Assembly: GCA_016873995.1 (NCBI GenBank)
Contig: VGVR01000001.1
Location: 1-64,000, forward strand
DNA: 64,000 bases
Direction of reading: 5' to 3'
Source of the DNA: Gemmatimonadota bacterium
GTDB lineage: Bacteria; Gemmatimonadota; Gemmatimonadetes; Longimicrobiales; Gaopeijiaceae
How positions within the stretch are numbered: position 1 is the stretch's first letter; every line of letters begins with the position of its first letter. A program made the position numbers and the translations under genes. Shown piece by piece: positions 48,884-57,612 of this stretch. The notes beneath the pieces were generated by a model that saw nothing but the letters and a program-made list of their open reading frames with translations, made no database searches and had not been told where the DNA came from.

Positions 48884-49318
48884 ATGGACGCGCCGGCGAA
48901 CGTTCGCTCCCGTCTCCGATTCGACCGTCTGGACCACACCACGACCCCTGATGGGTCGGGGCTGGTTTCCGTGAGGCTCGAGTGGGGCGGGCAGACCTAC
49001 GAGGGGACCGTCCCCTGCCTCCAGACGCAACAGGGGATCATCCAAGCCGCCTCCCAGGCCACGCTTCGGGCCACGCTCGCCTCCCGGCCGAGCAACGGGA
49101 ACGGCCACGGGCTCGAGCTCGAGGTCGGAGGGGTGAAGGCCGTGAAAGCATTCGACGGGTGGGTCGTCGTCACGCGCCTCAACGGGTCGCGGGGCGACGA
49201 GAAGATGCGCCTCCTCGGCGCCGCCCCCTGTGAAGGGGAAGGAGATTTGCCGAACGCCGCCGCGAAAGCCGTGCTCAACGCGAGCAACCGGGTGATGGAG
49301 CAGCCGATCGCGCGGTAG
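48884..49318 (+). CDS. hypothetical protein, small alpha/beta domain
   Basis: A 144-residue protein, unrecognised by name. The pattern is a strand (LVSVRLEWGGQTYEGTVPC), a helix (QGIIQAASQATLRATLAS), two strands (LELEVGGVKAVKAFDGWVVVTRLN) and a final strand-helix (KMRLLGAAPCEGEG..PNAAAKAVLNASNRVME). A similar strand-helix-strand-helix arrangement ending in A..AVL.A.NR occurs in small uncharacterised proteins elsewhere. It is divergent from recA and followed by yaeQ 70 nt later. Confidence 0.7.
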   Translation: MDAPANVRSRLRFDRLDHTTTPDGSGLVSVRLEWGGQTYEGTVPCLQTQQGIIQAASQATLRATLASRPSNGNGHGLELEVGGVKAVKAFDGWVVVTRLNGSRGDEKMRLLGAAPCEGEGDLPNAAAKAVLNASNRVMEQPIAR

Positions 49319-49388
49319 ATTCCGCGCCCGATCGAGAAGCCCCGCCTGCGTTCTCGACGCTACACCCGCACGCGAGAACGCCATTCCG

Positions 49389-49934
49389 GTGGCCCTGCCC
49401 TCCACCATCCACACGTTCGAGATCGACCTCTCCGACGTCGATCGCGGCGTGTACGAGGCCCTCTCGCTCAAGGTGGCCCGCCACCCGTCCGAGACGGAGG
49501 AGTACCTCGTCGCGCGCGTGCTCGCGTACTGCCTCGAGTACACGGAAGGACTGGCGTTCTCGCGGGGCCTCGCGGAGCCCGACGAGCCTGCGCTCTCGGT
49601 ACGCGACCTCACGGGCGCCCTCGTGTCGTGGATCGAGGTGGGGCTGCCGGACGCGGACAGACTGCACAGGGCCAGCAAGGCGGCGCCGCGCGTGGCGGTG
49701 TACACCCACAAGGAAGCGCGGCACCTCGTGCGGCAGCTGGCAGGTGAGCGCATTCACCGCATTGACGAGCTCGAGCTCTATGCGATCGACCGCGGGCTGA
49801 TCGCCGAGCTCACGAGTAGACTCGACCGGCGCATGGCCATCGGCGTGTCCGTCAACGATCGTCACCTGTTCGTGACCGTGGGTGGCCAGACGTTCGAGGG
49901 GCGAGTGGAGCGGGTGGCCGCCGTGGGAGCGTGA
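49389..49934 (+). CDS. yaeQ: YaeQ family protein
   Basis: A 181-residue protein of the YaeQ family, which has a PD-(D/E)xK-like fold but no firmly known function. Conserved blocks: TFEIDLSDVDRGVYEALSLKVARHPSETEEYLVARVLAYCLEY, PDEPALSVRDLTG and IEVGLPDADRLHRASK. GTG start. It has no obvious partner; the neighbouring genes on the same strand are small proteins of unknown role. Confidence 0.85.
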   Translation: MALPSTIHTFEIDLSDVDRGVYEALSLKVARHPSETEEYLVARVLAYCLEYTEGLAFSRGLAEPDEPALSVRDLTGALVSWIEVGLPDADRLHRASKAAPRVAVYTHKEARHLVRQLAGERIHRIDELELYAIDRGLIAELTSRLDRRMAIGVSVNDRHLFVTVGGQTFEGRVERVAAVGA

Positions 49935-50081
49935 GGGTGGCTTTTGCGAGCCCGCCAGGCACGCAGGTAGCGACGCGCAGGTAGCGACACGCAGGTAGCG
50001 AAAGGGAACGCCGCAGCCACGGAACTCGTATTGCCCTCACGTCCGTACGCCCAAGAGGACCCGGGAGGTGTGTCAGGCTGC

Positions 50082-50519
50082 ATGAAAGCACTCGGCTGGG
50101 TCCTCGTAGCGCTCGCGACGTTCATGTTCGTGGGATATCTGGGCGCCGACGTCGCCGGCGCCGAGGCGATCGCCGCATTGATCATCACGGTGCTGCTGCC
50201 GGGCGCGGCTGGCGCCGCGCTGATCTCCGGTCGGCTCGGGACCCGGAGTCGACTCGACGCGCGCCGCGAGGCGCTTCGGCGTCAGACCCTCGAAGCCGAG
50301 CTGCTGCGTCTCGCGCGCCGGCACGCGGCGCGGCTCACGGTCGTCGAGGTCGTCAGCGAGCTCGCAGTCTCGCCCGACGAGGCCAAGGAGGCCCTCGATG
50401 CCCTGGCCGTGCGAGGCCTGGCGGACTTCGAGGTCACTGACTCGGGCGTGGTCGTGTACGTCTTCCACGACGTGAGGCACATCGAGGACAAACACGACTC
50501 GCGAGGCCTTCTCGAATGA
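50082..50519 (+). CDS. membrane protein with C-terminal winged-helix-like domain
   Basis: A 145-residue protein with two N-terminal membrane helices (ALGWVLVALATFMFVGYLG and AIAALIITVLLPGAAGAALI) and a charged linker (RSRLDARREALRRQ), then about 70 residues resembling a winged helix: AELLRLARRHAARLTVVEVV, a second helix around SPDEAKEALDALAVRG, and a wing (ADFEVTDSGVVVYVF). ATG 50082 opens the first membrane helix. It overlaps the next gene by 4 nt, so the two proteins are likely made together. Confidence 0.7.
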   Translation: MKALGWVLVALATFMFVGYLGADVAGAEAIAALIITVLLPGAAGAALISGRLGTRSRLDARREALRRQTLEAELLRLARRHAARLTVVEVVSELAVSPDEAKEALDALAVRGLADFEVTDSGVVVYVFHDVRHIEDKHDSRGLLE

Positions 50520-51196
50520 CCGCTCTCCAGACGCGGCTCCCGTGTCCGGTGTGCCTCGGAGTGAAGATGGAGAAGGTCAGGCTCTCGACGCGCCGCGCCG
50601 TGGGGGATGACGCCCTGGTCCTCGACCACTGCGGTCGCTGCGGCGGCGTGTGGTTCGAGGCCGGTGAGGTCGCGCGACTCCGCGGGATCGACGCGAGCGC
50701 GCTGTGGAAAGCGATCGTGCAGCGCGAAGACGTGCACGCGATGGTGTGCCACCGCTGCAGCGCACTCGTTGCACGCACGGAGCCGGTGTGCTCCGCGTGC
50801 GGATGGAAGGTCGTGCTCGACTGCCCCGAGTGCGAGCGCCCCATGAGCATCCAGGAGCGAGACGGGCTGCGCCTAGACTACTGCGCGACCGACAAGGGCG
50901 TGTGGTTCGACCACGACGAGCTGACCAGCATCTGGAAGATGCAGGCGGGTGCGCTGGTGCGGCGCGGCCGCGGACGCGACCTCGACGTACCGGTCGGCCT
51001 CGAGGTCCTGCTCTTCGACCCGTTCGTTCTCTACTACGGTGTGTCCGCGGCCGCGCACGCCGCGGGCGCGGCCGGGCATGCGCTCGCGTCGTCGGGCGCG
51101 GTCGAGGCTGCGGGTGGAGTCGTGGAGGCCGCGGGGGACGTCGCCGCGTCGCTCTTCGAGGCCATCGCGGAGATCATCGGAGGGATCTTCGGCTAG
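50516..51196 (+). CDS. tandem zinc-ribbon (zf-TFIIB-like) protein
   Basis: A 226-residue protein with three Cys clusters. Ribbon 1 uses Cys10, 13, 39 and 42 (CPVC ... CGRCGGVWFEAGEV); a middle rubredoxin-like knuckle uses Cys78, 81, 92 and 95; ribbon 2 has Cys103, 106 and 123 but Asp at the fourth position (YCATDKGVWFDHDEL). The GVWF(D/E) tail is the zf-TFIIB family hallmark. The C-terminus (about 165-226) is Ala/Gly-rich and amphipathic. Its start overlaps the membrane winged-helix gene (ATGA). Confidence 0.8.
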   Translation: MTALQTRLPCPVCLGVKMEKVRLSTRRAVGDDALVLDHCGRCGGVWFEAGEVARLRGIDASALWKAIVQREDVHAMVCHRCSALVARTEPVCSACGWKVVLDCPECERPMSIQERDGLRLDYCATDKGVWFDHDELTSIWKMQAGALVRRGRGRDLDVPVGLEVLLFDPFVLYYGVSAAAHAAGAAGHALASSGAVEAAGGVVEAAGDVAASLFEAIAEIIGGIFG

Positions 51197-51231
51197 GCGA
51201 CGAGCTTTGAGCGAGCGCTGACCCGCCCCCC

Positions 51232-52662
51232 CTACCGTATCCCTCGCTCGTACCTCGCCCACACGCCGGGCCGCACCGGAATGAACAGCACCACGAGCGG
51301 TCGCTCGGCGGTGCGGTCCGCGAAGACCGGGACGTTGTTGTAGACGCCGACGCGCGCGATCTGGTTGCAGTCGAGCGTGAGCTCTTCGGGCCACTTGCCG
51401 AAGTCCGCCCGCTCGAACGTTACCACGGCATTCCCGTCGTACCAGAACGCGCCCCCGGCGTACGTGCCAGCGAACGTGAGCGCAGGCCGGAGCGAGCGCA
51501 CCGACGTGAGCTCCGGTCCTACGAGCGTGTCGCCCGCCGCGGTAACACGGATGGGGATGCTCTGCCCGGTCGCGAGGCAGATCTCACTGTCCACGCCTTC
51601 GGGCGGCGGCGGCGGCGCAGCGGCCGCCACGACGACGGTGTCGGGCGGGGGTGCCGGCAGAACGATCGTATCGGGCTCGACGCGCCGCATCATCTGCGGC
51701 CGACAGCGGAAGTTGCGATGCCCGGAACACATGCCCACCGACAGGCTTATACCGAGCTTCCCCTTCTGGTACTCCGAGTAGTGGCCGCCGGCGGGCTCTG
51801 CGTGGTTGGACGCGAGCCACTGGACCCCTGCGCGGAATCCCTCCCAGTCATACTGCAGGCCGACGTTCACGTCGAAGCCGTTGTGCTCGGCCACTACGGT
51901 GAGCATGGACACCGGGCCCGTGCGCAGGTGCACCGACGTGCCGTAGAACCAGCCGTTCGCTGCGCCGTCCCCGTAGAAGTCGAGTTCACCACCCTGCTTG
52001 AACATCCCGCCGCCGTATCCGAGGGAGAACGTGATGTCGTTCTCCCAGACGCGCCCGCCAGCATCGAAACCGCGGAGGTAGGCGGTCGCGACGCCGTACG
52101 GCGTGAGGTTCGAGCCCTTCGTGTACGAGCGCGCCAATCTCGGGTCCGAGAATCCGAGGCGGCTCGGCGCGTAGCGCGCACCGTCGGCGAAATCGGGGCT
52201 GGTCAGGTAGCGCGCGCCGACCGCGAGCCCAAGGCCCTGGTCCACGGGCTCCCATAGGCGCACGCGCCCGAAGAGGCCCCACACCTTGCCGCCCGCGTCA
52301 CCCGCCTTCAGCGACTGAACGGCGACGCCGGCCTCCGCACGGTCGAAGAGGCCGACGGCGACCGATGAATCCCAGTGATAGGCGCTCGCCCCCGGGCCGA
52401 AGCCGACCGTGTTCCCGGCGCCATCGACCAGAGCGGTCCGGTCGAGGCCGACCCAATGCCCCGAATAGGTGGCCGTGCCCATGAAGTGCGGGAGCACACT
52501 CGACACGGGGATGTCGATGAGCCCCGAGCCGTAACGGAGCGTGCTCGGCATCGTCGGGGTCTGCCCCGCCGGGCTGGTGGCCTGGCCGTTCGCGGAACCC
52601 GCAGCGACGAGCAGTGCGACGGCCGAAACGAGCGCGGCCCTGGTCGTCCTTTCGGCCGGCAT
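51232..52662 (-). CDS. outer-membrane beta-barrel protein at the end of the ccm operon
   Basis: A 476-residue secreted protein. A signal peptide (LVSAVALLVAAGSANGQ) precedes a beta-rich region of about 290 residues resembling YjbH-like barrels (STLRYGSGLIDIPVSSVLPHFMG; alternating strands such as VGLQYDWEGFRAGVQWLASNH). A Pro/Ala/Val-rich linker (PAPPPDTVVVAAAAPPPPPE) and a C-terminal beta domain of about 115 residues follow. It is 13 nt downstream of ccmD and likely read with it. Function unknown; a barrel plus periplasmic domain is my inference. Confidence 0.65.
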   Translation of the reverse strand: MPAERTTRAALVSAVALLVAAGSANGQATSPAGQTPTMPSTLRYGSGLIDIPVSSVLPHFMGTATYSGHWVGLDRTALVDGAGNTVGFGPGASAYHWDSSVAVGLFDRAEAGVAVQSLKAGDAGGKVWGLFGRVRLWEPVDQGLGLAVGARYLTSPDFADGARYAPSRLGFSDPRLARSYTKGSNLTPYGVATAYLRGFDAGGRVWENDITFSLGYGGGMFKQGGELDFYGDGAANGWFYGTSVHLRTGPVSMLTVVAEHNGFDVNVGLQYDWEGFRAGVQWLASNHAEPAGGHYSEYQKGKLGISLSVGMCSGHRNFRCRPQMMRRVEPDTIVLPAPPPDTVVVAAAAPPPPPEGVDSEICLATGQSIPIRVTAAGDTLVGPELTSVRSLRPALTFAGTYAGGAFWYDGNAVVTFERADFGKWPEELTLDCNQIARVGVYNNVPVFADRTAERPLVVLFIPVRPGVWARYERGIR

Positions 52663-52675
52663 CGCTAGCACGGGC

Positions 52676-52900
52676 CTACTTCCCGAGTCGCTCCTCAATG
52701 TCCTTCAGGCGACTCCCGATCGAGACCACCCACGCGAGCACGAGCAGGATGACGACCGCATACGCGATGAACACGTGCCAATACGCACGGAGGCCACCGA
52801 TCGACTCGGCGGCTGTCGACTGGGCAGCGAGGTGAGCGAGCGGGCCCAAGAGCAGCAGTGCAGCGAGGGCGAACGGAAGGAGCTTGGAGAGTCTGGACAT
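52676..52900 (-). CDS. ccmD: CcmD-family protein
   Basis: A 74-residue small membrane protein. The conserved helix GLRAYWHVFIAYAVVILLVLAW ends in a basic/acidic helix (SRLKDIEERLGK) as in CcmD, which stabilises the heme-export complex CcmABC with CcmE. Unusually it has an extra N-terminal signal-like helix (LLPFALAALLLLGPLAHLAAQ). It follows ccmC by 9 nt. Confidence 0.8.
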   Translation of the reverse strand: MSRLSKLLPFALAALLLLGPLAHLAAQSTAAESIGGLRAYWHVFIAYAVVILLVLAWVVSIGSRLKDIEERLGK

Positions 52901-52909
52901 GGTGGCCGG

Positions 52910-53602
52910 TCAGGCGATGGCGCGGCGAGCGCGCTGTTGGAGTTCGTGGCGCAGTCCCTCGAGCGCGTAGCGGAGCATGAAGAAGCCCGCGAAGAGGAGG
53001 GTGAATACGCCGACGCTGGTGAGCAGCAGCGTGAGCATGTCGCCCGGGAGCGACGGACCTTCGGGTGTGATCACCACGGGCTCTGGATGGAGCGAGCGGA
53101 ACCAGACCACACTCAGGTGGATGAACGGGATCAGCAGCGAGCCGACGATCGCGACCACGGCGCTGAAGCGCTTTCCCTGGTCCGGGTTCTCGGTCGAGCG
53201 GCGCACCATGAAGTAGCCGAGAAAGATGAACCAGAGAAGCAGTGTGAGCGTCAGGCGGGGCTCCCACGTCCAGTACGTCCCCCAGGCGATCTTCCCCCAG
53301 AGCGGACCAGTGGTGAGCATGATCGTGCCGAACACCATGCCGCCTTCGGCTGCGCTCTGCGCAGCCCAGTCGAGCCTTTCGTCGCGCAGCCACAGGTACA
53401 TGGCGCTCGTCAATGCCGCGATGCCGAAAGCGAGGAAGCTCGTCCACGCAGCGGGCGGATGCACGTAGAAGATGCGCTGCACGATGCCCTGGCTCGCCTC
53501 GGTCGAGACCCAGAAGAACGAGAGCCAATAGACGTACCCGAGCCCGAGTAGTCCAAGCGCAGCGAGCACGGTGCCCGCCCGACGAATTCCTGTGATCGAC
53601 AT
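52910..53602 (-). CDS. ccmC: heme exporter subunit CcmC
   Basis: A 230-residue, six-helix membrane protein of the heme-handling family. The Trp-rich periplasmic motif WGTYWTWEPRLT and two His contexts, FYVHPPAAW and IHLSVVWFRSLH, are the heme-binding signature. It passes heme to CcmE. Follows ccmB by 6 nt. Confidence 0.93.
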   Translation of the reverse strand: MSITGIRRAGTVLAALGLLGLGYVYWLSFFWVSTEASQGIVQRIFYVHPPAAWTSFLAFGIAALTSAMYLWLRDERLDWAAQSAAEGGMVFGTIMLTTGPLWGKIAWGTYWTWEPRLTLTLLLWFIFLGYFMVRRSTENPDQGKRFSAVVAIVGSLLIPFIHLSVVWFRSLHPEPVVITPEGPSLPGDMLTLLLTSVGVFTLLFAGFFMLRYALEGLRHELQQRARRAIA

Positions 53603-53608
53603 TCGTTG

Positions 53609-54289
53609 TCAGTCCTCCACGACGAAACGAAAGAGTCCGGCTCCCGCAGCGAGCGCCACCAACGCGAACGCCGCGAGCATTTTGAGGTTTCCGGCAACTT
53701 CGGCGACCGGCCGACCCGCGAGCAGCCTCCCCGTGGCGCCCGCCCCGTAGATCACCATCGGTACGAGAAGCGGGAATACGAGGATGGGCAACACCGTCTC
53801 CCCCATGCGCGTTCCCGACGACACCGCGGCGAAGAGCGTCCCGAGCGCCACGAACCCGAGCGAGCCGAGCCCGAGCGCGAGCAGCACCGCCCCGGGGCTC
53901 GAGCCGATCTCGAGGCCGAAGAAGAGCATGAAGACGCCGAGCACGAGCAGGGCGACCGCGTAGAGCAGCGCGAAGTTCGAGATCGCCTTGCCCAGGAAGA
54001 TGGCGTCCTTCGGCGCAGGGGACATGAGCACGCCCTGCATTGCGGCGTCCTCGGCCTCGATGTGGAACGTGCGACCGATGCCGAGCAGGCCGTCGAATAC
54101 GATCGTCATCCAGATGAGGCCCGCAGCGATGTCCTGCGCCCGCACCACGCTCCGGTCGGTGGCGAAGCTGAAGAGCACGCCCGAGAGCACCGCGAATGCC
54201 GCCATGGCGGCGATGCGCTCGCGCGTGCGCAGCTCGAGCAGCAGGTCCTTCCACACGACCACGCCGACCTGGCGGAGGTAGAGGCTCAA
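53609..54289 (-). CDS. ccmB: heme exporter subunit CcmB
   Basis: A 226-residue ABC permease with about six helices (WKDLLLELRTRERIAAMAAFAVLSGVLFSF; GTLFAAVSSGTRMGETVLPILVFPLLVPMVIYGA). The E-L-R-T-RE-RI pattern is the CcmB start. TTG 54289 overlaps the ccmA stop (TTGA); a longer frame reaches into ccmA and has no homology. Confidence 0.92.
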   Translation of the reverse strand: MSLYLRQVGVVVWKDLLLELRTRERIAAMAAFAVLSGVLFSFATDRSVVRAQDIAAGLIWMTIVFDGLLGIGRTFHIEAEDAAMQGVLMSPAPKDAIFLGKAISNFALLYAVALLVLGVFMLFFGLEIGSSPGAVLLALGLGSLGFVALGTLFAAVSSGTRMGETVLPILVFPLLVPMVIYGAGATGRLLAGRPVAEVAGNLKMLAAFALVALAAGAGLFRFVVED

Positions 54290-55077
54290 GCCCGCACCCC
54301 CGCCCCGTCGTCGACGACTTGGTGGTAGAGCCGCTCGAAGCGGAGCTCGTCGATGTCGGCGCGCACCCCCTGCCATGCGAACCTACCCCGCACCTGAATC
54401 GCCACGCGCGTGGCGAGCGCGAGTCCTTCGGCGAGGTTGTGCGTGACCATGACCACAGTGCGCCGATCTGCGCGCAGCTCCTGCAGCACGCCGCGCAGCA
54501 CGCTCGCCGCGGCTGGATCGAGGCCCGTATAGGGCTCGTCGAGCAGCACGAGCTCAGGGTCGTGCAGCAGCGCACGCGCGAGCGCGAGGCGCTGGCGCAT
54601 GCCGTGGGAGAGCTTGCGGACCGCGAAGTGGGCTCGGTCGGCGAGGCCCACTCGCTCCAGGCGCGCGCGGACGCGGCGGTCCAGGTCGTCGAGCCCGAAG
54701 AGCTTGCCGTAGAAGCGCAGGTTCTCCTCGGCGGTGAGCTGCTGGTAGAGAAAGCCCTGGTGCGAGAGCATGCCCACCCGGCGCCGCCACTCACCGTCCG
54801 AGAAATCGAGCGGCACACCCCCGATGGACACGGTGCCGCTCGTTGCGCGCATCATGCCGCCGAGCATCTTCAGCAAAGACGACTTCCCGGCGCCGTTCGG
54901 CCCGAACACCGTGAGGAAGTCGCCGCGCACGAGTGTGAGGTCGATGCCGTCGACGGCAATGACGGCGCCGTACTCACGCACGAGGCCCTTGGCCTCGACC
55001 ACCAACTCCGCCCCAGTCCCCACGGACTCGTGCACGGAGGCCGCGAGCGCTCGTTCCTGCTCCGCGGCGACGATCAC
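54286..55077 (-). CDS. ccmA: heme exporter ATPase CcmA
   Basis: A 263-residue ABC ATPase. Walker A GPNGAGKSS, Q-loop SHQGFLYQQLTAEENLRFY, signature LSHGMRQRLALARALLHDP, Walker B LVLLDEPYTGLDP, His switch VTHN. The signature has SHGM instead of SGGQ, as in CcmA proteins. GTG 55077 overlaps the upstream stop by 4 nt. It energises release of heme-loaded CcmE. Confidence 0.93.
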   Translation of the reverse strand: MIVAAEQERALAASVHESVGTGAELVVEAKGLVREYGAVIAVDGIDLTLVRGDFLTVFGPNGAGKSSLLKMLGGMMRATSGTVSIGGVPLDFSDGEWRRRVGMLSHQGFLYQQLTAEENLRFYGKLFGLDDLDRRVRARLERVGLADRAHFAVRKLSHGMRQRLALARALLHDPELVLLDEPYTGLDPAAASVLRGVLQELRADRRTVVMVTHNLAEGLALATRVAIQVRGRFAWQGVRADIDELRFERLYHQVVDDGAGVRA

Positions 55078-55529
55078 CGCCTCGCTCCGCCGGCGGTCGC
55101 TCCTTCGAGCGCGTGCCCGCACGCGGAGCAGAAGCGGCTCCCCGGCTCATTGGTGAAGCTGCACCCGATGCAGACGACGCCGTTCTTGAGCCCTGCTCGC
55201 ACGCGCGCGATCTCGGCCTCGATGGCCGCATCGGAGTCGGTGGCAGCGGGGCCAGCGCCGCGCGCCGCCTCATCGGCTTCGAGCGCGGCGAGCGCCTCGG
55301 CGGTCAGCTGGCTCTTGAGCGAGCGGTAGTCGTCCTGGTCGAGCTTGCCGGCGAGGAAGTCGTACTCGACGTCGCGGAGCGCGAGCAGGGCGACGCGCTT
55401 GCGCGCCTCCGTCTCGGTAAGCTCGTTTTCCTCCCGGTCGAGCGAGGCGTGCAGTCCTTTCACCACTGGCTGCATGATGAAGAGGAGGACCGCCGCGACG
55501 ACGAGCGCCACGCCCACGTAGAGCGTCAC
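55074..55529 (-). CDS. CcmI-like membrane protein with zinc ribbon
   Basis: A 151-residue protein in the ccm operon. It has one N-terminal membrane helix (GVALVVAAVLLFIMQPVV), a CcmI/CcmH-type helical stretch (ALRDVEYDFLAGKLDQDDYRSLK), an Ala-rich linker and a C-terminal zinc ribbon (CIGCSFTNEPGSRFCSACG). The middle resembles the apocytochrome-chaperone part of CcmI, but no TPR domain follows. GTG start, 19 nt after ccmF. A role in presenting apocytochrome is an inference from position. Confidence 0.75.
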   Translation of the reverse strand: MTLYVGVALVVAAVLLFIMQPVVKGLHASLDREENELTETEARKRVALLALRDVEYDFLAGKLDQDDYRSLKSQLTAEALAALEADEAARGAGPAATDSDAAIEAEIARVRAGLKNGVVCIGCSFTNEPGSRFCSACGHALEGATAGGARR

Positions 55530-55548
55530 GGGAGCTCCCCGGTCCGGG

Positions 55549-57612
55549 TCAGTCCGCTGCCCCGGCGGTGGCTGGCTCGGCTACGGGCTCGGCCTCGGCG
55601 AGCCGCTTCCGGTCGACGCTCGGCCAGAGCGCGATCAGCGTGCCCGCGGTGAGCATCAGGCACCCGATCCAGATCCAGCTCACGAGCGGCTTGATCAGCA
55701 CCTGGAGATCGAACCCCTGCGCGTCCGACTCGGCCGCGACCGCGCCTTCGATGTCGTCGAGGGCGGACAGAATGAGATACAGGTCTTCGCCAACGTAGGA
55801 GCGAATGCCCACCTCGGTCATTGGCGGTGCGCCCGCCTCCTGCGTGGTGTAGCGCCGCTTCTCCGTGGTGAGGATGCCCTGCGGCTCTCCGTCCTTCACG
55901 ACGGAGATAGTGGCGATCGCCTGCCACATGAGGTTGCGCTGCCCGTTCGCCAGCGAGACCGACAGCCCCTCGTACGTGAGCTGGTAGGTGCCACCCATCG
56001 GCGAGGTCACCTCGGCCACGTCGCCGGGGACCATGTGGAAGCGCTCGTCCACGTTGTACGCCGCGCCGGCGAACGCCATGAAAATGAGCACGATGCCGAC
56101 GTGCACGATGTAGCCGCCCCACCGGCGCCGGTTTCGCGACACGAGGTGGAAAAGCGCGGTGGCGTATCCCTCGTTCTCGATGCGCGCGCGCGCCCGAGTC
56201 GCTTTCCAGAACTCGGTGACAATCACGGTGAGCACGAACGCGCCGATGCCCCAGGTCACCAGCGCGAGAGGATGGTGCGCTCCCATGATCCAGATGGTCG
56301 CGGCCGCCACGAGCCCGACGATCACGGGCGTCATGAAGTTCCTCTGCAGGTTCTTCTTCGTCGCGCGCCGCCAAGCGATGACAGGACCGATGCCGGCGAG
56401 CGCCAGGAGCGCGAGGCCGATGGGGAAGTTCACGCGCTCGAAGAACGGCGGACCCACGCTGATCTGCTGGCCGGTGACGCCCTCGGAGATGAGAGGGAAC
56501 ATCGTCCCCCACATCACGGTGAACGCTGCGCCGACGAACAGCAGGTTGTTGAAGAGGAACGCAGACTCGCGCGAGACGAACGACTCGATCTGGTTCTCGG
56601 AGCGGAGCTGCGGAAGCCGGTACAGGATCAGGATGATGGACGCGGCGAGCACCGAGCCCATGAAGCCGAGGAAGATGTACGCGATCCGGAGCTCTTGGGC
56701 GAACGAGTGCACGGATTCGATGAGCCCGGAGCGCGTGAGGAACGTCGCGAAGACCGTGAGCAGGAACGTCAGCAGCACGAGCGACATGTTCCAGACCTTC
56801 AACATGCCGCGGTTCTCTTGGATCTGGATCGAGTGCAGGAACGCGGTGGCGGTGAGCCACGGGAGCAGCGACGCGTTCTCGACCGGATCCCAGAACCAGT
56901 AGCCGCCCCAGCCGAGCTCCTCGTAGGCCCAGCGCATCCCCATGACGATGCCGACAGAGAGGAAGAGCCAGCTGGTGAGGATCCACCGCCGCGTGAGCTG
57001 GATCCAGCGCGCGTCGAGACGGCCTGACAGCAGCGCCGCCACCGCGAACGCGAACGGCACCGTGAACGCCGTGAAGCCGAGGTAGAGCGTCGGCGGGTGG
57101 ATCGTCATCCAGTAGTTCTGGAGTTGCGGGTTCAGCCCCTGGCCGTTCGCGGGCGTGAAGCCGAGGCGCTCGAACGGGTTCACGTCCGCGAAGAGCAGGA
57201 CGATGATGAAGAACGCGAGGATGGTCTGGAGCACGCCCGCGACGTAGGGCATGAACTCGCGGTTCTTCGACCGGTTCAGGAAGACCGCGAGCGAGGAGAA
57301 GAACGCGAGCAGGAGCGCCCAGAAGAGCAGCGAGCCGCGCTGCCCAGCCCAGAGCCCCGTGATCTTGTAGAAGAGCTCGAGCTCGCGGTTCGAGTAGTTC
57401 GCGATGTAGTAGTAGTCGAACCGGTCCGTCAGGAACGCCGTCATGATCCCGGCGGAAGCCAGGATCAGGAGACCGAAGACCGCGTATACGCTACGCTCTG
57501 CGCTGAGTACCAGATCGCCGCGCTGGGTCCGGCCCCCGGTGTATCCGAGGACCATCCCCCACAGCGCGACCGGTAGTGAGATCCAGAGAGCGAACTCCCC
57601 GAGGAGCGTCAC
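55549..57612 (-). CDS. ccmF: heme lyase CcmF
   Basis: A 687-residue polytopic protein that attaches heme to apocytochrome c. The Trp-rich heme loop is WGGYWFWDPVENASLLPW; other blocks are LLFWALLLAFFSSLAV, MTIHPPTLYLGFTAFTVPFAFA and FLTRSGLIESVHSFAQ. It has about 14 to 15 helices and a late periplasmic domain. GTG 57612 overlaps the ccmE stop (GTGA). Confidence 0.95.
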   Translation of the reverse strand: MTLLGEFALWISLPVALWGMVLGYTGGRTQRGDLVLSAERSVYAVFGLLILASAGIMTAFLTDRFDYYYIANYSNRELELFYKITGLWAGQRGSLLFWALLLAFFSSLAVFLNRSKNREFMPYVAGVLQTILAFFIIVLLFADVNPFERLGFTPANGQGLNPQLQNYWMTIHPPTLYLGFTAFTVPFAFAVAALLSGRLDARWIQLTRRWILTSWLFLSVGIVMGMRWAYEELGWGGYWFWDPVENASLLPWLTATAFLHSIQIQENRGMLKVWNMSLVLLTFLLTVFATFLTRSGLIESVHSFAQELRIAYIFLGFMGSVLAASIILILYRLPQLRSENQIESFVSRESAFLFNNLLFVGAAFTVMWGTMFPLISEGVTGQQISVGPPFFERVNFPIGLALLALAGIGPVIAWRRATKKNLQRNFMTPVIVGLVAAATIWIMGAHHPLALVTWGIGAFVLTVIVTEFWKATRARARIENEGYATALFHLVSRNRRRWGGYIVHVGIVLIFMAFAGAAYNVDERFHMVPGDVAEVTSPMGGTYQLTYEGLSVSLANGQRNLMWQAIATISVVKDGEPQGILTTEKRRYTTQEAGAPPMTEVGIRSYVGEDLYLILSALDDIEGAVAAESDAQGFDLQVLIKPLVSWIWIGCLMLTAGTLIALWPSVDRKRLAEAEPVAEPATAGAAD

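Noticed and set aside
53606-54328. A plus-strand frame antisense to ccmB
   Set aside because: Glu/Arg/His-rich shadow of the transmembrane gene on the other strand; no motifs.
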